A DNA stretch of 47,809 bases from an uncultured PS1 clade bacterium (GTDB taxonomy: Bacteria; Pseudomonadota; Gammaproteobacteria; PS1; Pseudothioglobaceae): contig CALKDH010000100.1 of NCBI GenBank assembly GCA_938086805.1, forward strand, positions 1-47,809. Reading direction: 5' to 3'. Made by a program: the position numbers and the translations under genes. Each line of letters opens with the position of its first letter. The first letter of the stretch is position 1. The notes under the pieces were generated by a model, which worked only from the letters and a program-made list of their open reading frames with translations, was not told the DNA's origin and did no database searches. This document shows, in pieces, positions 18,068 through 27,927 of the stretch.

Positions 18068-20485
18068 CTACGAGCGGAGTTTTTCATTGTTATTATCGTA
18101 TGCAGCATTTAAAGAGACATGGCATTTTCGGCTACCTATTGAGGTTTCTACTCTGAGCTGTTTGCCCTCTGAGCAGTGACTTGGATTAAGATAGGCAAAT
18201 GCTATACTATGACCAACTCTGTAACCATAAGCTCCACTGGTAATGATTCCACTTAGTTCATCGCCATCAAAAACAGCCTCGTTTCCAAAACACTCTGCTG
18301 GAATGTCGTCATCAAAGATCAGGTAGGCTAACTTAGTTTCTAAACCTTTTGATTGGCGTTCATTGATATTATCAGAGCCAATAAAATTACGACTTAAATC
18401 TAGGAATCTATCCATTCCTGCTTCTAGCGCAGAAATCTCTTCGGTAAACTCTGCGCCATATGCCCTATACATTTTCTCAAGTCTCATGCTGTTAAAGGCC
18501 TGACCACCAAAATCCTTTAGGCCAAATGAAGACCCCATTTCAAATAAAGATTCATAGATAGAGATTAACTGCCAGCTTGGCATATGTAACTCCCATCCCA
18601 ACTCTCCAGCATACGAAACACGCATTGCAAAAACGTTTGCTGAATCGACCTTGATTGTTTTACAGCTTAGCCAAGAAAACCCAGTATTGCTGAGATCTTC
18701 TTGAGTGCACTGGCTAAGGACATTTCTGGCTTCAGGGCCAGTTAATAAAAGTCCACCCCATTCCTCTGTAAGGTTTTCTATTTTGACATCGAGGTCACCA
18801 ATGTGCCATTCAAGCCACTGATAATCCTTGACTTCGGAACCAATAGCTCCCATTAAAAGAAACTCTTCTTTACTAATACGACTTATAGTTTGTTCGGCTC
18901 TTATGCCTCCTTTAGGGGCATGAAATAGAGTTAAACCAATTCTTCCATCTTTTGTTGGTAGTTTATTACAAGACAATTTATCAAGGAACTCAAAGGCATC
19001 TTTACCTGTTATTTTAAATTTTGCCGTACCACTGATATCGGTGATACCACAAAAATTTTGAACCGCCATACATTCATCTTTGATGGCTTCATGGGCTTCC
19101 GTGTGAGCCCAGGATAATGTTTCGCCTCTTATATCCTCTGTTGCAAACCAAGAAGGTTTTTCATAGCCAGTGTTGACTATGTGAATTGCACCTTTTTGAG
19201 CTAAGATGGTATGGAGTGGGCTAACCCTTATTGGTCTTCCATGTGGGCGATTTTCATTCGGTGCCGCATAGGCATACATACGTTCATAGGACTCTATAGC
19301 CCTAGTTGTACAGTATTTTTTATCTGCCCACGTATCAAAGCGACGACTATCAAGAGAGGACATATTAAGTTCTGTTTGGCCATGAACCATCCACTGCGCC
19401 AAATATTTACCAATGCCTCCCTGAGCGATTCCAATACTTGCGCCACATAGATTCCAAAAGTTCTTAAGTCCCTTCGCTGGACCAACAAGAAGATTATCAT
19501 CAGGAGTGTGAGTAATAAGGCCATTGATAACTGTGCTAATTCCTACCTCTTTGAATAGAGGAAAAATATCCATACATCTTTCTAGCCATGGCATAAGTCT
19601 CTCAAGGTCTCCCTCAAATAGTTCCCTATCAAAAGACCAATCAACGCCATCTAGAGCCCATGGCTTAGAACCTCTAGTTTCATAAGGGCCAATTAAAAAA
19701 CCACTTCCTTCTTGTCTAATATACGAGGCTGCAACTGAGTCACGAGTCACCGGAAGCTCTTTAGAGAGTGCTGCAATTTCTGGATGACTATCTGTTATCA
19801 AATACTGATGCTGAAGGTTAACTAAAGGAACATAGGAGCCAACCATTGCCCCAACTTGAGGTGAAAAACAACCACCAGCATTGACAACGTGCTGAGCAAT
19901 AATATTGCCTTGTTCTGTAATGACCTCATATTCACCAGAGGGAAGAATATTGATATCAGTAACTCGATTAAAGTTACTTACCTCTGCTCCTGCTTTTTTA
20001 CCAAGCTGGGCTAATTGAGTAACAACTGTTGTTGGGTCAACATGACCATCATTTGGCGTGTATAAAATATTTCGGGCATTCGTGAAATCCATCATTGGAT
20101 TAATGACTGAAGCCTCTTCTTTTGAAACAAAATGCATTTCACAGCCAACATGATTTGCACGACTCAAGATATTTGTAAACCACTGTTCTTCAACTTCAGT
20201 ATGTCCAACCCTCAGTGAGCCAGTTTTATGGAAGGATGAGGGAAGTCCTGTTTTTTCAGGGAGTATTTCATCATAAAGCTTAATCGTATACTCATGTATA
20301 TTTGATAAAGTATGATTTCCGTTAAAGTTTGGACAAAGACCAGCTGCGTGCCACGTTGATCCACTCGTAAGTTCACCCTTTTCAATTAAAACTACGTCAG
20401 TCCAACCTTCAAGTCCAAGGTGATACATTAAATTAACCCCCAATGACCCTCCACCAATAATGACTACTTGAGCATGTGATTTCAT
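18068..20485 (-). CDS. FAD-dependent oxidoreductase with GcvT domain (dimethylglycine/sarcosine dehydrogenase-like)
   Basis: VVIIGGGSLGVNLMYHLGLEGWTDVVLIEKGELTSGSTWHAAG (DAO fold, covalent-FAD-type HAAG) plus a C-terminal GcvT-like region (SYAGELGWELHMP...GAYGYRVGHSIAFAYL). Confidence 0.88.
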   Translation of the reverse strand: MKSHAQVVIIGGGSLGVNLMYHLGLEGWTDVVLIEKGELTSGSTWHAAGLCPNFNGNHTLSNIHEYTIKLYDEILPEKTGLPSSFHKTGSLRVGHTEVEEQWFTNILSRANHVGCEMHFVSKEEASVINPMMDFTNARNILYTPNDGHVDPTTVVTQLAQLGKKAGAEVSNFNRVTDINILPSGEYEVITEQGNIIAQHVVNAGGCFSPQVGAMVGSYVPLVNLQHQYLITDSHPEIAALSKELPVTRDSVAASYIRQEGSGFLIGPYETRGSKPWALDGVDWSFDRELFEGDLERLMPWLERCMDIFPLFKEVGISTVINGLITHTPDDNLLVGPAKGLKNFWNLCGASIGIAQGGIGKYLAQWMVHGQTELNMSSLDSRRFDTWADKKYCTTRAIESYERMYAYAAPNENRPHGRPIRVSPLHTILAQKGAIHIVNTGYEKPSWFATEDIRGETLSWAHTEAHEAIKDECMAVQNFCGITDISGTAKFKITGKDAFEFLDKLSCNKLPTKDGRIGLTLFHAPKGGIRAEQTISRISKEEFLLMGAIGSEVKDYQWLEWHIGDLDVKIENLTEEWGGLLLTGPEARNVLSQCTQEDLSNTGFSWLSCKTIKVDSANVFAMRVSYAGELGWELHMPSWQLISIYESLFEMGSSFGLKDFGGQAFNSMRLEKMYRAYGAEFTEEISALEAGMDRFLDLSRNFIGSDNINERQSKGLETKLAYLIFDDDIPAECFGNEAVFDGDELSGIITSGAYGYRVGHSIAFAYLNPSHCSEGKQLRVETSIGSRKCHVSLNAAYDNNNEKLRS

Positions 20486-20499
20486 TTAACTATCCTTAT

Positions 20500-22083
20500 T
20501 TAAAGTGGCTTGCGACCAATGTTGTTTCTACTTAATTTAATATTGAATTTCTTCCGTATTTTTTGATCAATATCATCACTGATATGGCTTGGAAAATATT
20601 CAGATAAAAGTTCATTTTTTTTCTGGATTGCTTTTTCTAAAATAACAGGCTTACCCATATCAGCCCAATCATTTGGACTATCTCTATCGCTCAGTTCAGG
20701 GTAGATGTATTCACTTTGCATCACATCAATTGTTTGTTCTGAACCAAGATAATGAGCCTTGTCATTTAGACAAACATCTTTAATAGTTTCAAAGCAAAGA
20801 GACTCTTCGCTGTCATCACTAAAGCCTTTAGTCATTCTCATTGATGCTCCAAGTAAATCATTATCTAAAAGCAGACTTTCGGGGCAAGTTCCAAGGAGGC
20901 TTGCATACATGCCTGCAGATTCATAAACGATATTAGCTCCAGCGATTGCTGTTACGGCATGAGTTGAAGCTCTTTCAGATCCAGCTTGAAAGTCAGGAAA
21001 TTTTGAGTCAGTCATTCCAGCTGGTGTTCCAGTGGGTAGATTAAAATGATTTCCCATTTGAGCGCAAGCAGCAGATATTAAGCCTTGCTCTGGGGAGCCA
21101 CCACACATAGCACCAGTTCTCAGATCAGATACAAATGGCCATGTACCAAGAATAGCTGGAGCGCCAGGCTTAATAGCATTCACATAAACCAATCCACCTA
21201 GGCATTCAGCCCAAGCTTGAGAGACTACTCCAGGAAGTAAAGGTGGTGCAGTAGCTCCAGCCTGACCAGCTGAGAGCAATAAAATTGGCATACCACCCTC
21301 AACTCCAACACGAACACACTCTAACGATTCTTCCGCAAATTTCATTGGTGGCACTACGTGACAGTTACTCATACTCACAAAGGGTCTCTCTCTCCACTTC
21401 TCTTCACTACCAGCAATAATATGAAGCATTTCAAGTGCATCAGTTACATGTGAAGATTCTGTAAAGCTAACACCTGCATGTTTTTCAGTGCCCATTGCAA
21501 CACAATAAACTGAGTTTTGATCCATCTCTCTTGGGCTCTCGATATCTCTTAATACACATGTTCTTTGAAACATATGGATATGTTCACACTTATCAGCGAT
21601 CCTTGCCATATCATACAAATCTTGACTAACTGACTCTCTGTATTCGTTTTTTTCAGGATCGGCAATAAGAACTGCTGCGCCAGCAGTTGAAAAGTGGACT
21701 CTTGATCCACTAAGATCTAGATCGTGTTTTGGTGATTGACCAAATAGTGTTAGATTTCTTTGAGAGAGATTTATTGCTTTATCTACAATTTCTTTTGACA
21801 TTCGCAACCTTCCGTCATCACCAAGAGTTGCCCCAAAGGAAACACAGGTTTCTATACAATGAGGAGTCGCATCACCAAATCCAACCTCTTCAAGAATTCT
21901 ATAAATATTAGCTTCAATATCCAGAACCTGTTTATCACTAAGAGGCTTATATCTGCCTCCAATTTCTCCAGCATTTACTGGCTTTTCATCTTCTTTTAGT
22001 GGGGCATTTCTTAAAGCAATTCGAGCTTCTCTGCCACCTGATTTTCTTCTAGTCATGATCTTGGATTCAGTTTGAATATTCAC
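20500..22083 (-). CDS. Trimethylamine methyltransferase (MttB) superfamily protein, non-pyrrolysine
   Basis: RRKSGGREARIALRNAP N-terminus and CGGSPEQGLISAACAQMGNHFNLPTGTPAGMTDSKFPDFQAG typical of MttB/COG5598; ORF has no internal UAG. Confidence 0.87.
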   Translation of the reverse strand: MNIQTESKIMTRRKSGGREARIALRNAPLKEDEKPVNAGEIGGRYKPLSDKQVLDIEANIYRILEEVGFGDATPHCIETCVSFGATLGDDGRLRMSKEIVDKAINLSQRNLTLFGQSPKHDLDLSGSRVHFSTAGAAVLIADPEKNEYRESVSQDLYDMARIADKCEHIHMFQRTCVLRDIESPREMDQNSVYCVAMGTEKHAGVSFTESSHVTDALEMLHIIAGSEEKWRERPFVSMSNCHVVPPMKFAEESLECVRVGVEGGMPILLLSAGQAGATAPPLLPGVVSQAWAECLGGLVYVNAIKPGAPAILGTWPFVSDLRTGAMCGGSPEQGLISAACAQMGNHFNLPTGTPAGMTDSKFPDFQAGSERASTHAVTAIAGANIVYESAGMYASLLGTCPESLLLDNDLLGASMRMTKGFSDDSEESLCFETIKDVCLNDKAHYLGSEQTIDVMQSEYIYPELSDRDSPNDWADMGKPVILEKAIQKKNELLSEYFPSHISDDIDQKIRKKFNIKLSRNNIGRKPL

Positions 22084-22240
22084 AACATTTTGATACGAAA
22101 ATTAATCACTGTCAACTGTTTTTTTAAAGATAAATTTATAAGAAAATACGTTATGAAAATAGATGAAAATTAGACCCCCTTTCAGCATTTAGAATTGACA
22201 AAAATATAAGAATACTGTGATAGATAAATTATAACAAATG

Positions 22241-22262
22241 TTCTATTTTTGGAAAAATAGAA
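22241..22262. promoter_or_regulatory. Perfect 10-bp inverted repeat TTCTATTTTT-GG-AAAAATAGAA
   Basis: Read directly; centred about 52 bp upstream of the predicted start of the inositol operon. Confidence 0.5.
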
Positions 22263-22274
22263 AAATATAAATTC

Positions 22275-22297
22275 ATATATATAAATTGATGTATACT
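22275..22297 (+). promoter_or_regulatory. Promoter core of the inositol operon (ATATATATAAATTGATGTATACT, -10 TATACT), shared with the TRAP operon promoter
   Basis: 22/23 identical to 42521-42543; -10 hexamer 22292-22297. Confidence 0.6.
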
Positions 22298-22305
22298 AAA
22301 TTTCT

Positions 22306-22324
22306 TGAAGCAGGCTATGCTTCA
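22306..22324. promoter_or_regulatory. Dyad TGAAGC-N7-GCTTCA at the predicted transcription start; candidate operator of the RpiR regulator
   Basis: Perfect 6-bp arms located about 8 nt after the -10 hexamer. Confidence 0.45.
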
Positions 22325-22376
22325 TGTTTGATGTCAATTTTGATAATCATTTATATATAAATAGGAGAAAAACATT

Positions 22377-23339
22377 ATGTTTAAAATCTATAAAAACACT
22401 GCAAAAGTTTTTCTAGCAGTGTCTGTTCTTTTTGGGGCAACAATGTTTGGCAGTTCTGCCGCAGTTGCGTCTGGAGAGAAATTTGTGTTAATTAGCCATG
22501 CACCAGATTCTGATTCGTGGTGGAATACAATTAAAAATGCAATAGGAATTGCTGGTGAGCAAATGGGTGTCGATGTAGATTATCGCAACCCAACTACAGG
22601 AGATCTTGCTGATATGGCTCGTATTGTTGAGCAAGCTGCTGCAAGTAATCCTGATGGCATTATCGTAACGATTGCCGATTACGATGTTCTTAAAGGTCCG
22701 ATTACTTCAGCAATCGCTAAAGGAATTCCAGTTGTTACAATTAACTCTGGTACACGTGATCAGTCAGAAGCACTTGGTGCTTTAGCCCATATTGGGCAGC
22801 CAGAGTATGATGCTGGTTTTGGTGCTGGTAAGAGAGCAAAAGCTGCTGGAGCAACAAAGTTTTTATGTGTTAATCACTTTTTTACCAACCCAGTTTCAGT
22901 TGATCGTTGCCAGGGATATGCAGATGCACTTGGTGTAGACTTAGGTGATCAAATGATCGATTCAGGTCAAGATCCAACAGAAATTAAGAATAAGGTTATG
23001 GCTCATCTAAGATCACATCCTGATACAGATGCTATTCTTACTTTAGGTCCTACTTCTGCTCATCCAACTCTTTCAGCTCTGGATGATATGGGACGTTCAG
23101 GTGATATGTACTTTGGAACTTTTGATCTATCAGGTGAAATTGCTGCTGCTGTGAAGTCAGGTGTAATTTCATTTGCAATTGATCAACAACCATACTTACA
23201 AGGTTACCTGCCAGTAGTTTTCTTGACTAACATGTCAAGATATGGTGTTTGGCCTTCTGGTGCAATTAACTCTGGACCTGGATTTATCACTAAGAGTAAC
23301 ATTAGCTTAGTTGAGAAATACGCAGGTGTTTATCGTTAA
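22377..23339 (+). CDS. Sugar ABC transporter substrate-binding protein (ribose/inositol type)
   Basis: Signal peptide; periplasmic-binding-protein-type I fold with AASNPDGIIVTIADYDVLKGPITSAIAKGIPVVTINSG. Confidence 0.92.
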   Translation: MFKIYKNTAKVFLAVSVLFGATMFGSSAAVASGEKFVLISHAPDSDSWWNTIKNAIGIAGEQMGVDVDYRNPTTGDLADMARIVEQAAASNPDGIIVTIADYDVLKGPITSAIAKGIPVVTINSGTRDQSEALGALAHIGQPEYDAGFGAGKRAKAAGATKFLCVNHFFTNPVSVDRCQGYADALGVDLGDQMIDSGQDPTEIKNKVMAHLRSHPDTDAILTLGPTSAHPTLSALDDMGRSGDMYFGTFDLSGEIAAAVKSGVISFAIDQQPYLQGYLPVVFLTNMSRYGVWPSGAINSGPGFITKSNISLVEKYAGVYR

Positions 23340-23357
23340 AAGTTAGTTGATCTCAAT

Positions 23358-23401
23358 AATGCTACTCACTTCAAATTAAACGAGTGAGTAGCATTTTTTT
23401 T
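23358..23401 (+). terminator. Intrinsic terminator/attenuator-like hairpin between SBP and permease genes
   Basis: AATGCTACTCACT-tcaaattaaacg-AGTGAGTAGCATT followed by a T-run. Confidence 0.75.
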
Positions 23402-23432
23402 AAATCTCTTTGAAACTTCAGTGGATTAAATC

Positions 23433-24539
23433 ATGTCAGATGATATAAAGAATAACTCAAATCTTCGTAGTAATTTTAGAACAGTTATGCTTAGGCCAGA
23501 TCTCGGAGCTATTGTTGGTGTTATTTTAGTTTTCCTTTTCTTTTTTTTAGTGGCTCGTGATACAGGAATGTTTTCACTAGAGGGTTCAATGAACTGGGGA
23601 ATAGTTTCCTCTCAATTTATCATCATTGCAGTTGGCGCCTGTCTGTTGATGATTGCTGGAGAATTTGATCTATCTGTTGGCTCGATGATCGGTTTTGCTG
23701 GAATAGTTATTGCTGTAACATCAGTCGTTTGGGGTTGGCCAGTATGGTTAAGCATAATTTCTGCATTTGCTATATCGATGGCTATAGGAGCATTGATAGG
23801 CTATATAACAATTAGTACAAATCTACCTTCATTTATTGTGAGCTTAGCCTTTCTTTATATCTTAAGAGGCTTAACTATTTTTATTGCAATTATAAGTACA
23901 AAAAAAACAATCATTGGTGGCGTAACTGAGGTAGCTCAGGACGATTGGTTGGCTCCAATTTTTGGTGGAGAGATTTTCACTGGAGTATTTCAATGGCTTG
24001 CTGAACAAGGCATCATACAAACATTTGTAGCAGGAACAAAAGCTGGGCAGCCGGTTGTTTCTGGAATACCAATGATGATGGTTTGGGCTTTAGGACTTAT
24101 TGTTTTTGCTCATTTTCTATTAACAAAAACTCGTTTTGGAAATTGGATTTATGCTTCTGGCGGTGATGCACAAGCAGCAAAACATATTGGAGTTCCCGTT
24201 AACAGAGTCAAGATATTAATGTTTGTGTTTACAGCTTTTTGTGCAACTGTCTTCGCTACTACACAGGTAATAGAATTCGGATCAGCCTCGGCAGATAGGG
24301 GTGTCCTTAAAGAGTTTGAGGCAATTATTTCAGTAGTTATAGGTGGAGCTTTGTTAACTGGAGGCTATGGATCAGTTATTGGAGCCGCACTTGGTGCTGT
24401 AATATTTGGAGTAGTTCAACAAGGATTATTCTTTATTGGTGTAGAAAGCTCATTATTTAGAGTATTTCTAGGTGTACTTCTTTTACTGGCAGTAATACTT
24501 AATACACATGTTCGTAAGTTAATTACGGGGGCAAAGTAA
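23433..24539 (+). CDS. Sugar ABC transporter permease (ribose/inositol type)
   Basis: Multiple TM segments; AGEFDLSVGSMIGFAG and GGDAQAAKHIGVPVNRVKI motifs of RbsC-type permeases. Confidence 0.92.
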   Translation: MSDDIKNNSNLRSNFRTVMLRPDLGAIVGVILVFLFFFLVARDTGMFSLEGSMNWGIVSSQFIIIAVGACLLMIAGEFDLSVGSMIGFAGIVIAVTSVVWGWPVWLSIISAFAISMAIGALIGYITISTNLPSFIVSLAFLYILRGLTIFIAIISTKKTIIGGVTEVAQDDWLAPIFGGEIFTGVFQWLAEQGIIQTFVAGTKAGQPVVSGIPMMMVWALGLIVFAHFLLTKTRFGNWIYASGGDAQAAKHIGVPVNRVKILMFVFTAFCATVFATTQVIEFGSASADRGVLKEFEAIISVVIGGALLTGGYGSVIGAALGAVIFGVVQQGLFFIGVESSLFRVFLGVLLLLAVILNTHVRKLITGAK

Positions 24540-25303
24540 TGAGTATTTCACCTCTAATGGAACTTAATGATATTCATAAAAGCTTTGGAAATGTTGATGC
24601 TCTAAAGGGAGTTTCTATTTCTATAAATGCAGGAGAATGTCATTGCTTACTCGGCGACAATGGAGCTGGTAAGTCAACATTTATTAAAATTATGTCGGGT
24701 GTTCATCAACCGACAAAAGGCCAGATTAATATCAATGGAAAGCCAATAGAAATAAACAATCCACGTGAAGCAATAGACGTTGGAATCGCAACAGTTTATC
24801 AAGATTTAGCATTAATTCCTTTGATGTCCGTCTCACGTAATTTTTGGCTTGGCAGAGAGTTAACAAAAAAAGTTGGACCTGTTACGCTCATGGATTTTGA
24901 GAAATGTGATTCAATTTTGATGTCTGAGATGGATAAGATTGGAATTAAATTAAGGGACCCAAGTCAATCCATTGGGACTTTGTCAGGTGGCGAAAGACAA
25001 ACTGTTGCAATTGCCCGTGCAGTATTTTTCGGAGCTAAAATTTTGATTCTGGATGAACCAACATCAGCTCTAGGAGTATATCAAACTTCAAACGTTTTAA
25101 AAACGATAGAAAGAGTCCGGGAAAAAGGTGTTGCTGTTGTATTTATATCTCATAACGTTTCTCATGCGCTAGCTGTTGGTGATAAATTTACAGTTTTATC
25201 CAGGGGTGAAACTCTTGGAACTGCAAAAGCTGGTGAGATTGATTTTCAAGAATTACAACTCATGATGTCTGGCAACAAAGAATTGTCTGAACTAAAAAAA
25301 TAG
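24539..25303 (+). CDS. Sugar ABC transporter ATP-binding protein (single NBD)
   Basis: Walker A GDNGAGKST, signature LSGGERQ, Walker B ILILDEPTSALG. Confidence 0.95.
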   Translation: MSISPLMELNDIHKSFGNVDALKGVSISINAGECHCLLGDNGAGKSTFIKIMSGVHQPTKGQININGKPIEINNPREAIDVGIATVYQDLALIPLMSVSRNFWLGRELTKKVGPVTLMDFEKCDSILMSEMDKIGIKLRDPSQSIGTLSGGERQTVAIARAVFFGAKILILDEPTSALGVYQTSNVLKTIERVREKGVAVVFISHNVSHALAVGDKFTVLSRGETLGTAKAGEIDFQELQLMMSGNKELSELKK

Positions 25304-25312
25304 GAATGCATC

Positions 25313-26296
25313 ATGAATATATGTTTAATCGGGGCAGGTAGAATTGGAATTGTTCATGCAATTGCAATTGCTAGTGAAAAAAATGCAATTCTTCATTCAG
25401 TAGTAGATGTTAATGAATCAGCTGCTGAGTCATTGGCAAAAGAATATAGTGCTAAAGTTCTAAATATTAATGAAGCTTTTAGTAATATAGATATTGATGC
25501 TTATATTATTGCAAGTAGTACAGCAACTCATGCTGATTTAATAGAAAAGTGTTCTGAAGTTGGAAAGCCTGTTTTTTGTGAAAAACCAATAGATCTTAGT
25601 CTTGAAAGAGCCGAATCTTGTGCAAAATTGGTAGAGCAGAGCGGTATTGTCTGCATGCTCGGATTTAATAGAAGATTTGATCCCAATATGGCAAGCTTAA
25701 AAAGTAAAGTAGATTCTAATTTAATTGGCTCTGTTCAATCATTAGTAATTACCTCTCACGATCCTGCGCCACCTCCAATAGATTATATTCAAAGTTCTGG
25801 TGGGTTATTTCATGACATGATGATTCATGATTTTGATATGGCCTGTTGGATTTTAGATGACACTCCAGATAGCATCTATGTTTCAGCGGCTGCCAATAAT
25901 GAAGATATTAAAAAGGCAGGCGATGTAGATACTGCAAGTGTCATAATGAATATGAAAAAAGGTGCAATAGTCACTATTCTTAATGGTCGCCAAGCTTCCT
26001 TTGGTTATGACCAAAGAATTGAGGCTTTTGGTGAAAAAGGTATGCTACAGGTTAAGAATGAGTTAGAAGATAAAGTGGTTCTTAGTAATGCTGATGGTAT
26101 TAATCAATCTAAAGCTAAGCATTTTTTTTTAGAGCGCTATGAAAAGGCATACCATAATGAGCTCCTTCATTTCATGGAATCCTATCATTTAGGTGTAAAG
26201 CCAAGTGTAGATATTTCTGATGGAGTTCTTGCATTAAGAATCGCTGAAGCAGCAAAAAGATCTCTTAAATCTGGCCTGCCAGAAAATTTACAATAA
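25313..26296 (+). CDS. iolG: Inositol 2-dehydrogenase-like, Gfo/Idh/MocA family
   Basis: NICLIGAGRIGIVHA; PVFCEKPIDLSLE; GFNRRFDPN; GGLFHDMMIHDFDMACWI. Confidence 0.87.
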   Translation: MNICLIGAGRIGIVHAIAIASEKNAILHSVVDVNESAAESLAKEYSAKVLNINEAFSNIDIDAYIIASSTATHADLIEKCSEVGKPVFCEKPIDLSLERAESCAKLVEQSGIVCMLGFNRRFDPNMASLKSKVDSNLIGSVQSLVITSHDPAPPPIDYIQSSGGLFHDMMIHDFDMACWILDDTPDSIYVSAAANNEDIKKAGDVDTASVIMNMKKGAIVTILNGRQASFGYDQRIEAFGEKGMLQVKNELEDKVVLSNADGINQSKAKHFFLERYEKAYHNELLHFMESYHLGVKPSVDISDGVLALRIAEAAKRSLKSGLPENLQ

Positions 26297-26304
26297 GCAA
26301 TTGA

Positions 26305-27126
26305 ATGAGTGCCTCTAATATTAATGAATTAAATAATTTGTTACAAGAAAGTTATCCTTTATTGAGCAAGAAAATGAAGTTGATTGCTTTTTATATTATT
26401 GATCAGCCACAAAACCTAGCTATAAATACGCTTGCAGTCATTGCTAGAGATATAGGTGTTTTTCCATCTACATTAGTTCGTTTTGCCAAGCACTTTGGTT
26501 TCAGTGGTTTTGCTGAAATACAAGCCTTATTCAAAGTAAGAATCTCAGAAAGTACAATTAACTACAAACAACGAATTACTGATGTAAAAAATATTACTGA
26601 AAGTGACACAGTTACAAACTCCTCTAATATCTTTTATGATATTACAAAGAGAAATGTTACTGCGACTCAGCTGCTTGCTGAAAACACCGATATCGACCTA
26701 ATTGAAGATTCAGTTATAGCATTATGTGAAGCTAGTGAAGTTGTATTATGCGGCACAAATAGAGCTCAACCAGTAGCTAATTATTTTTACTATATGTTGA
26801 ACAATCTTGGTATTAGATGCAGAATTACTAATGATTCTAATGAGCTTGAAAACTTATCAAATTGGCTTGATGAAAAAACAGTATTTATAGCTATAACTTA
26901 TAATCCATATAATGAGAATACTACTCAAGCAGTAAAAACTGCCAAGAAAGCGAACTCAAAGATAATTCTGTTAACTGATACTGAGCTAAATCCAATTGCA
27001 CATCTTGCGGATTTTTTATTTAGTATTCACGAAGCTGAAATTCATACATTTAGGTCCTTAGGGGCAACGATGTGTTTAGTTCAAGCAATATGTATTTCAA
27101 TTGGCTATCATCAACAAGGAAATTAA
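26305..27126 (+). CDS. RpiR/MurR family transcriptional regulator (HTH + SIS)
   Basis: N-terminal HTH IARDIGVFPSTLVRFAKHFGFSGFAEIQ; SIS-like domain EVVLCGTNRAQPVANYFYYML. Confidence 0.92.
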   Translation: MSASNINELNNLLQESYPLLSKKMKLIAFYIIDQPQNLAINTLAVIARDIGVFPSTLVRFAKHFGFSGFAEIQALFKVRISESTINYKQRITDVKNITESDTVTNSSNIFYDITKRNVTATQLLAENTDIDLIEDSVIALCEASEVVLCGTNRAQPVANYFYYMLNNLGIRCRITNDSNELENLSNWLDEKTVFIAITYNPYNENTTQAVKTAKKANSKIILLTDTELNPIAHLADFLFSIHEAEIHTFRSLGATMCLVQAICISIGYHQQGN

Positions 27127-27927
27127 ATGTCATTATTAAGTCGACCAAAGCATAGTAAAGATAGTTGTTATCAAAAAATTACACCACAATCTGCAAATTG
27201 GGATTTTGTGGGTTTTGAAGCTCATGATCTCAAAGAATATGAGCTATTAGATTGGTTGGATGAGTTCAATGAGTGTTGTCTAGTGATTTTATCTGGAATT
27301 GCGAATATAAGTGTTGATGGGCAAGAGTTTAAAAATGTTGGAGAGAGGATGAGTGTTTTTGATAATATGAATCCTCATGCTGTATATGCTCCAAACAACA
27401 GCAAAATACAAATTACCGCTCAAACTAAATTGGAATTAGCAATTGCGATAGCTCCAGGGTTTGGTAACTTTCCAGCAAGACATATTAAGCCAGATGAAAT
27501 GTCTAGCGAGATAAGAGGCGAAGGGAGCAACAAGAGGTTTATTTGTAATATACTCCCAGAGCAAGAAAAGGCTGATAGTCTTCTTGTTGTTGAGGTCAAG
27601 ACTCCTTCAGGTAATTGGTCTAGCTACCCTCCTCACAAGCATGATTCTGACAATATTCCGGTTGAAACCTATTTAGAAGAAACATACTATCATCGAGTTA
27701 ATCCGCCACAAGGTTTTGCTTTTCAGAGAGTTTATACAGATGATTTATCTATTGATGAGACGATGGCAGTAGAAGATAAGTGTGTTGTTCTTGTTCCAAA
27801 AGGATATCATCCAGTAGGAGTTCCTCATGGATATGATTCCTATTATTTAAATGTAATGGCTGGGCCAAAAAGGCAATGGATATTTAATAATGATCCTAAC
27901 CATGAGTGGATGCTAGAGCAAAAATGA
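27127..27927 (+). CDS. iolB: 5-deoxy-glucuronate isomerase
   Basis: NWSSYPPHKHDSDNIPVETYLEETYYHRVNPPQGFAFQRVYTDD; KGYHPVGVPHGYDSYYLNVMAGP. Confidence 0.95.
   Translation: MSLLSRPKHSKDSCYQKITPQSANWDFVGFEAHDLKEYELLDWLDEFNECCLVILSGIANISVDGQEFKNVGERMSVFDNMNPHAVYAPNNSKIQITAQTKLELAIAIAPGFGNFPARHIKPDEMSSEIRGEGSNKRFICNILPEQEKADSLLVVEVKTPSGNWSSYPPHKHDSDNIPVETYLEETYYHRVNPPQGFAFQRVYTDDLSIDETMAVEDKCVVLVPKGYHPVGVPHGYDSYYLNVMAGPKRQWIFNNDPNHEWMLEQK

Noticed and set aside
20500-22083. Possible pyrrolysine-encoding mttB
   Set aside because: ORF is full length and uninterrupted, with no in-frame amber codon to read through
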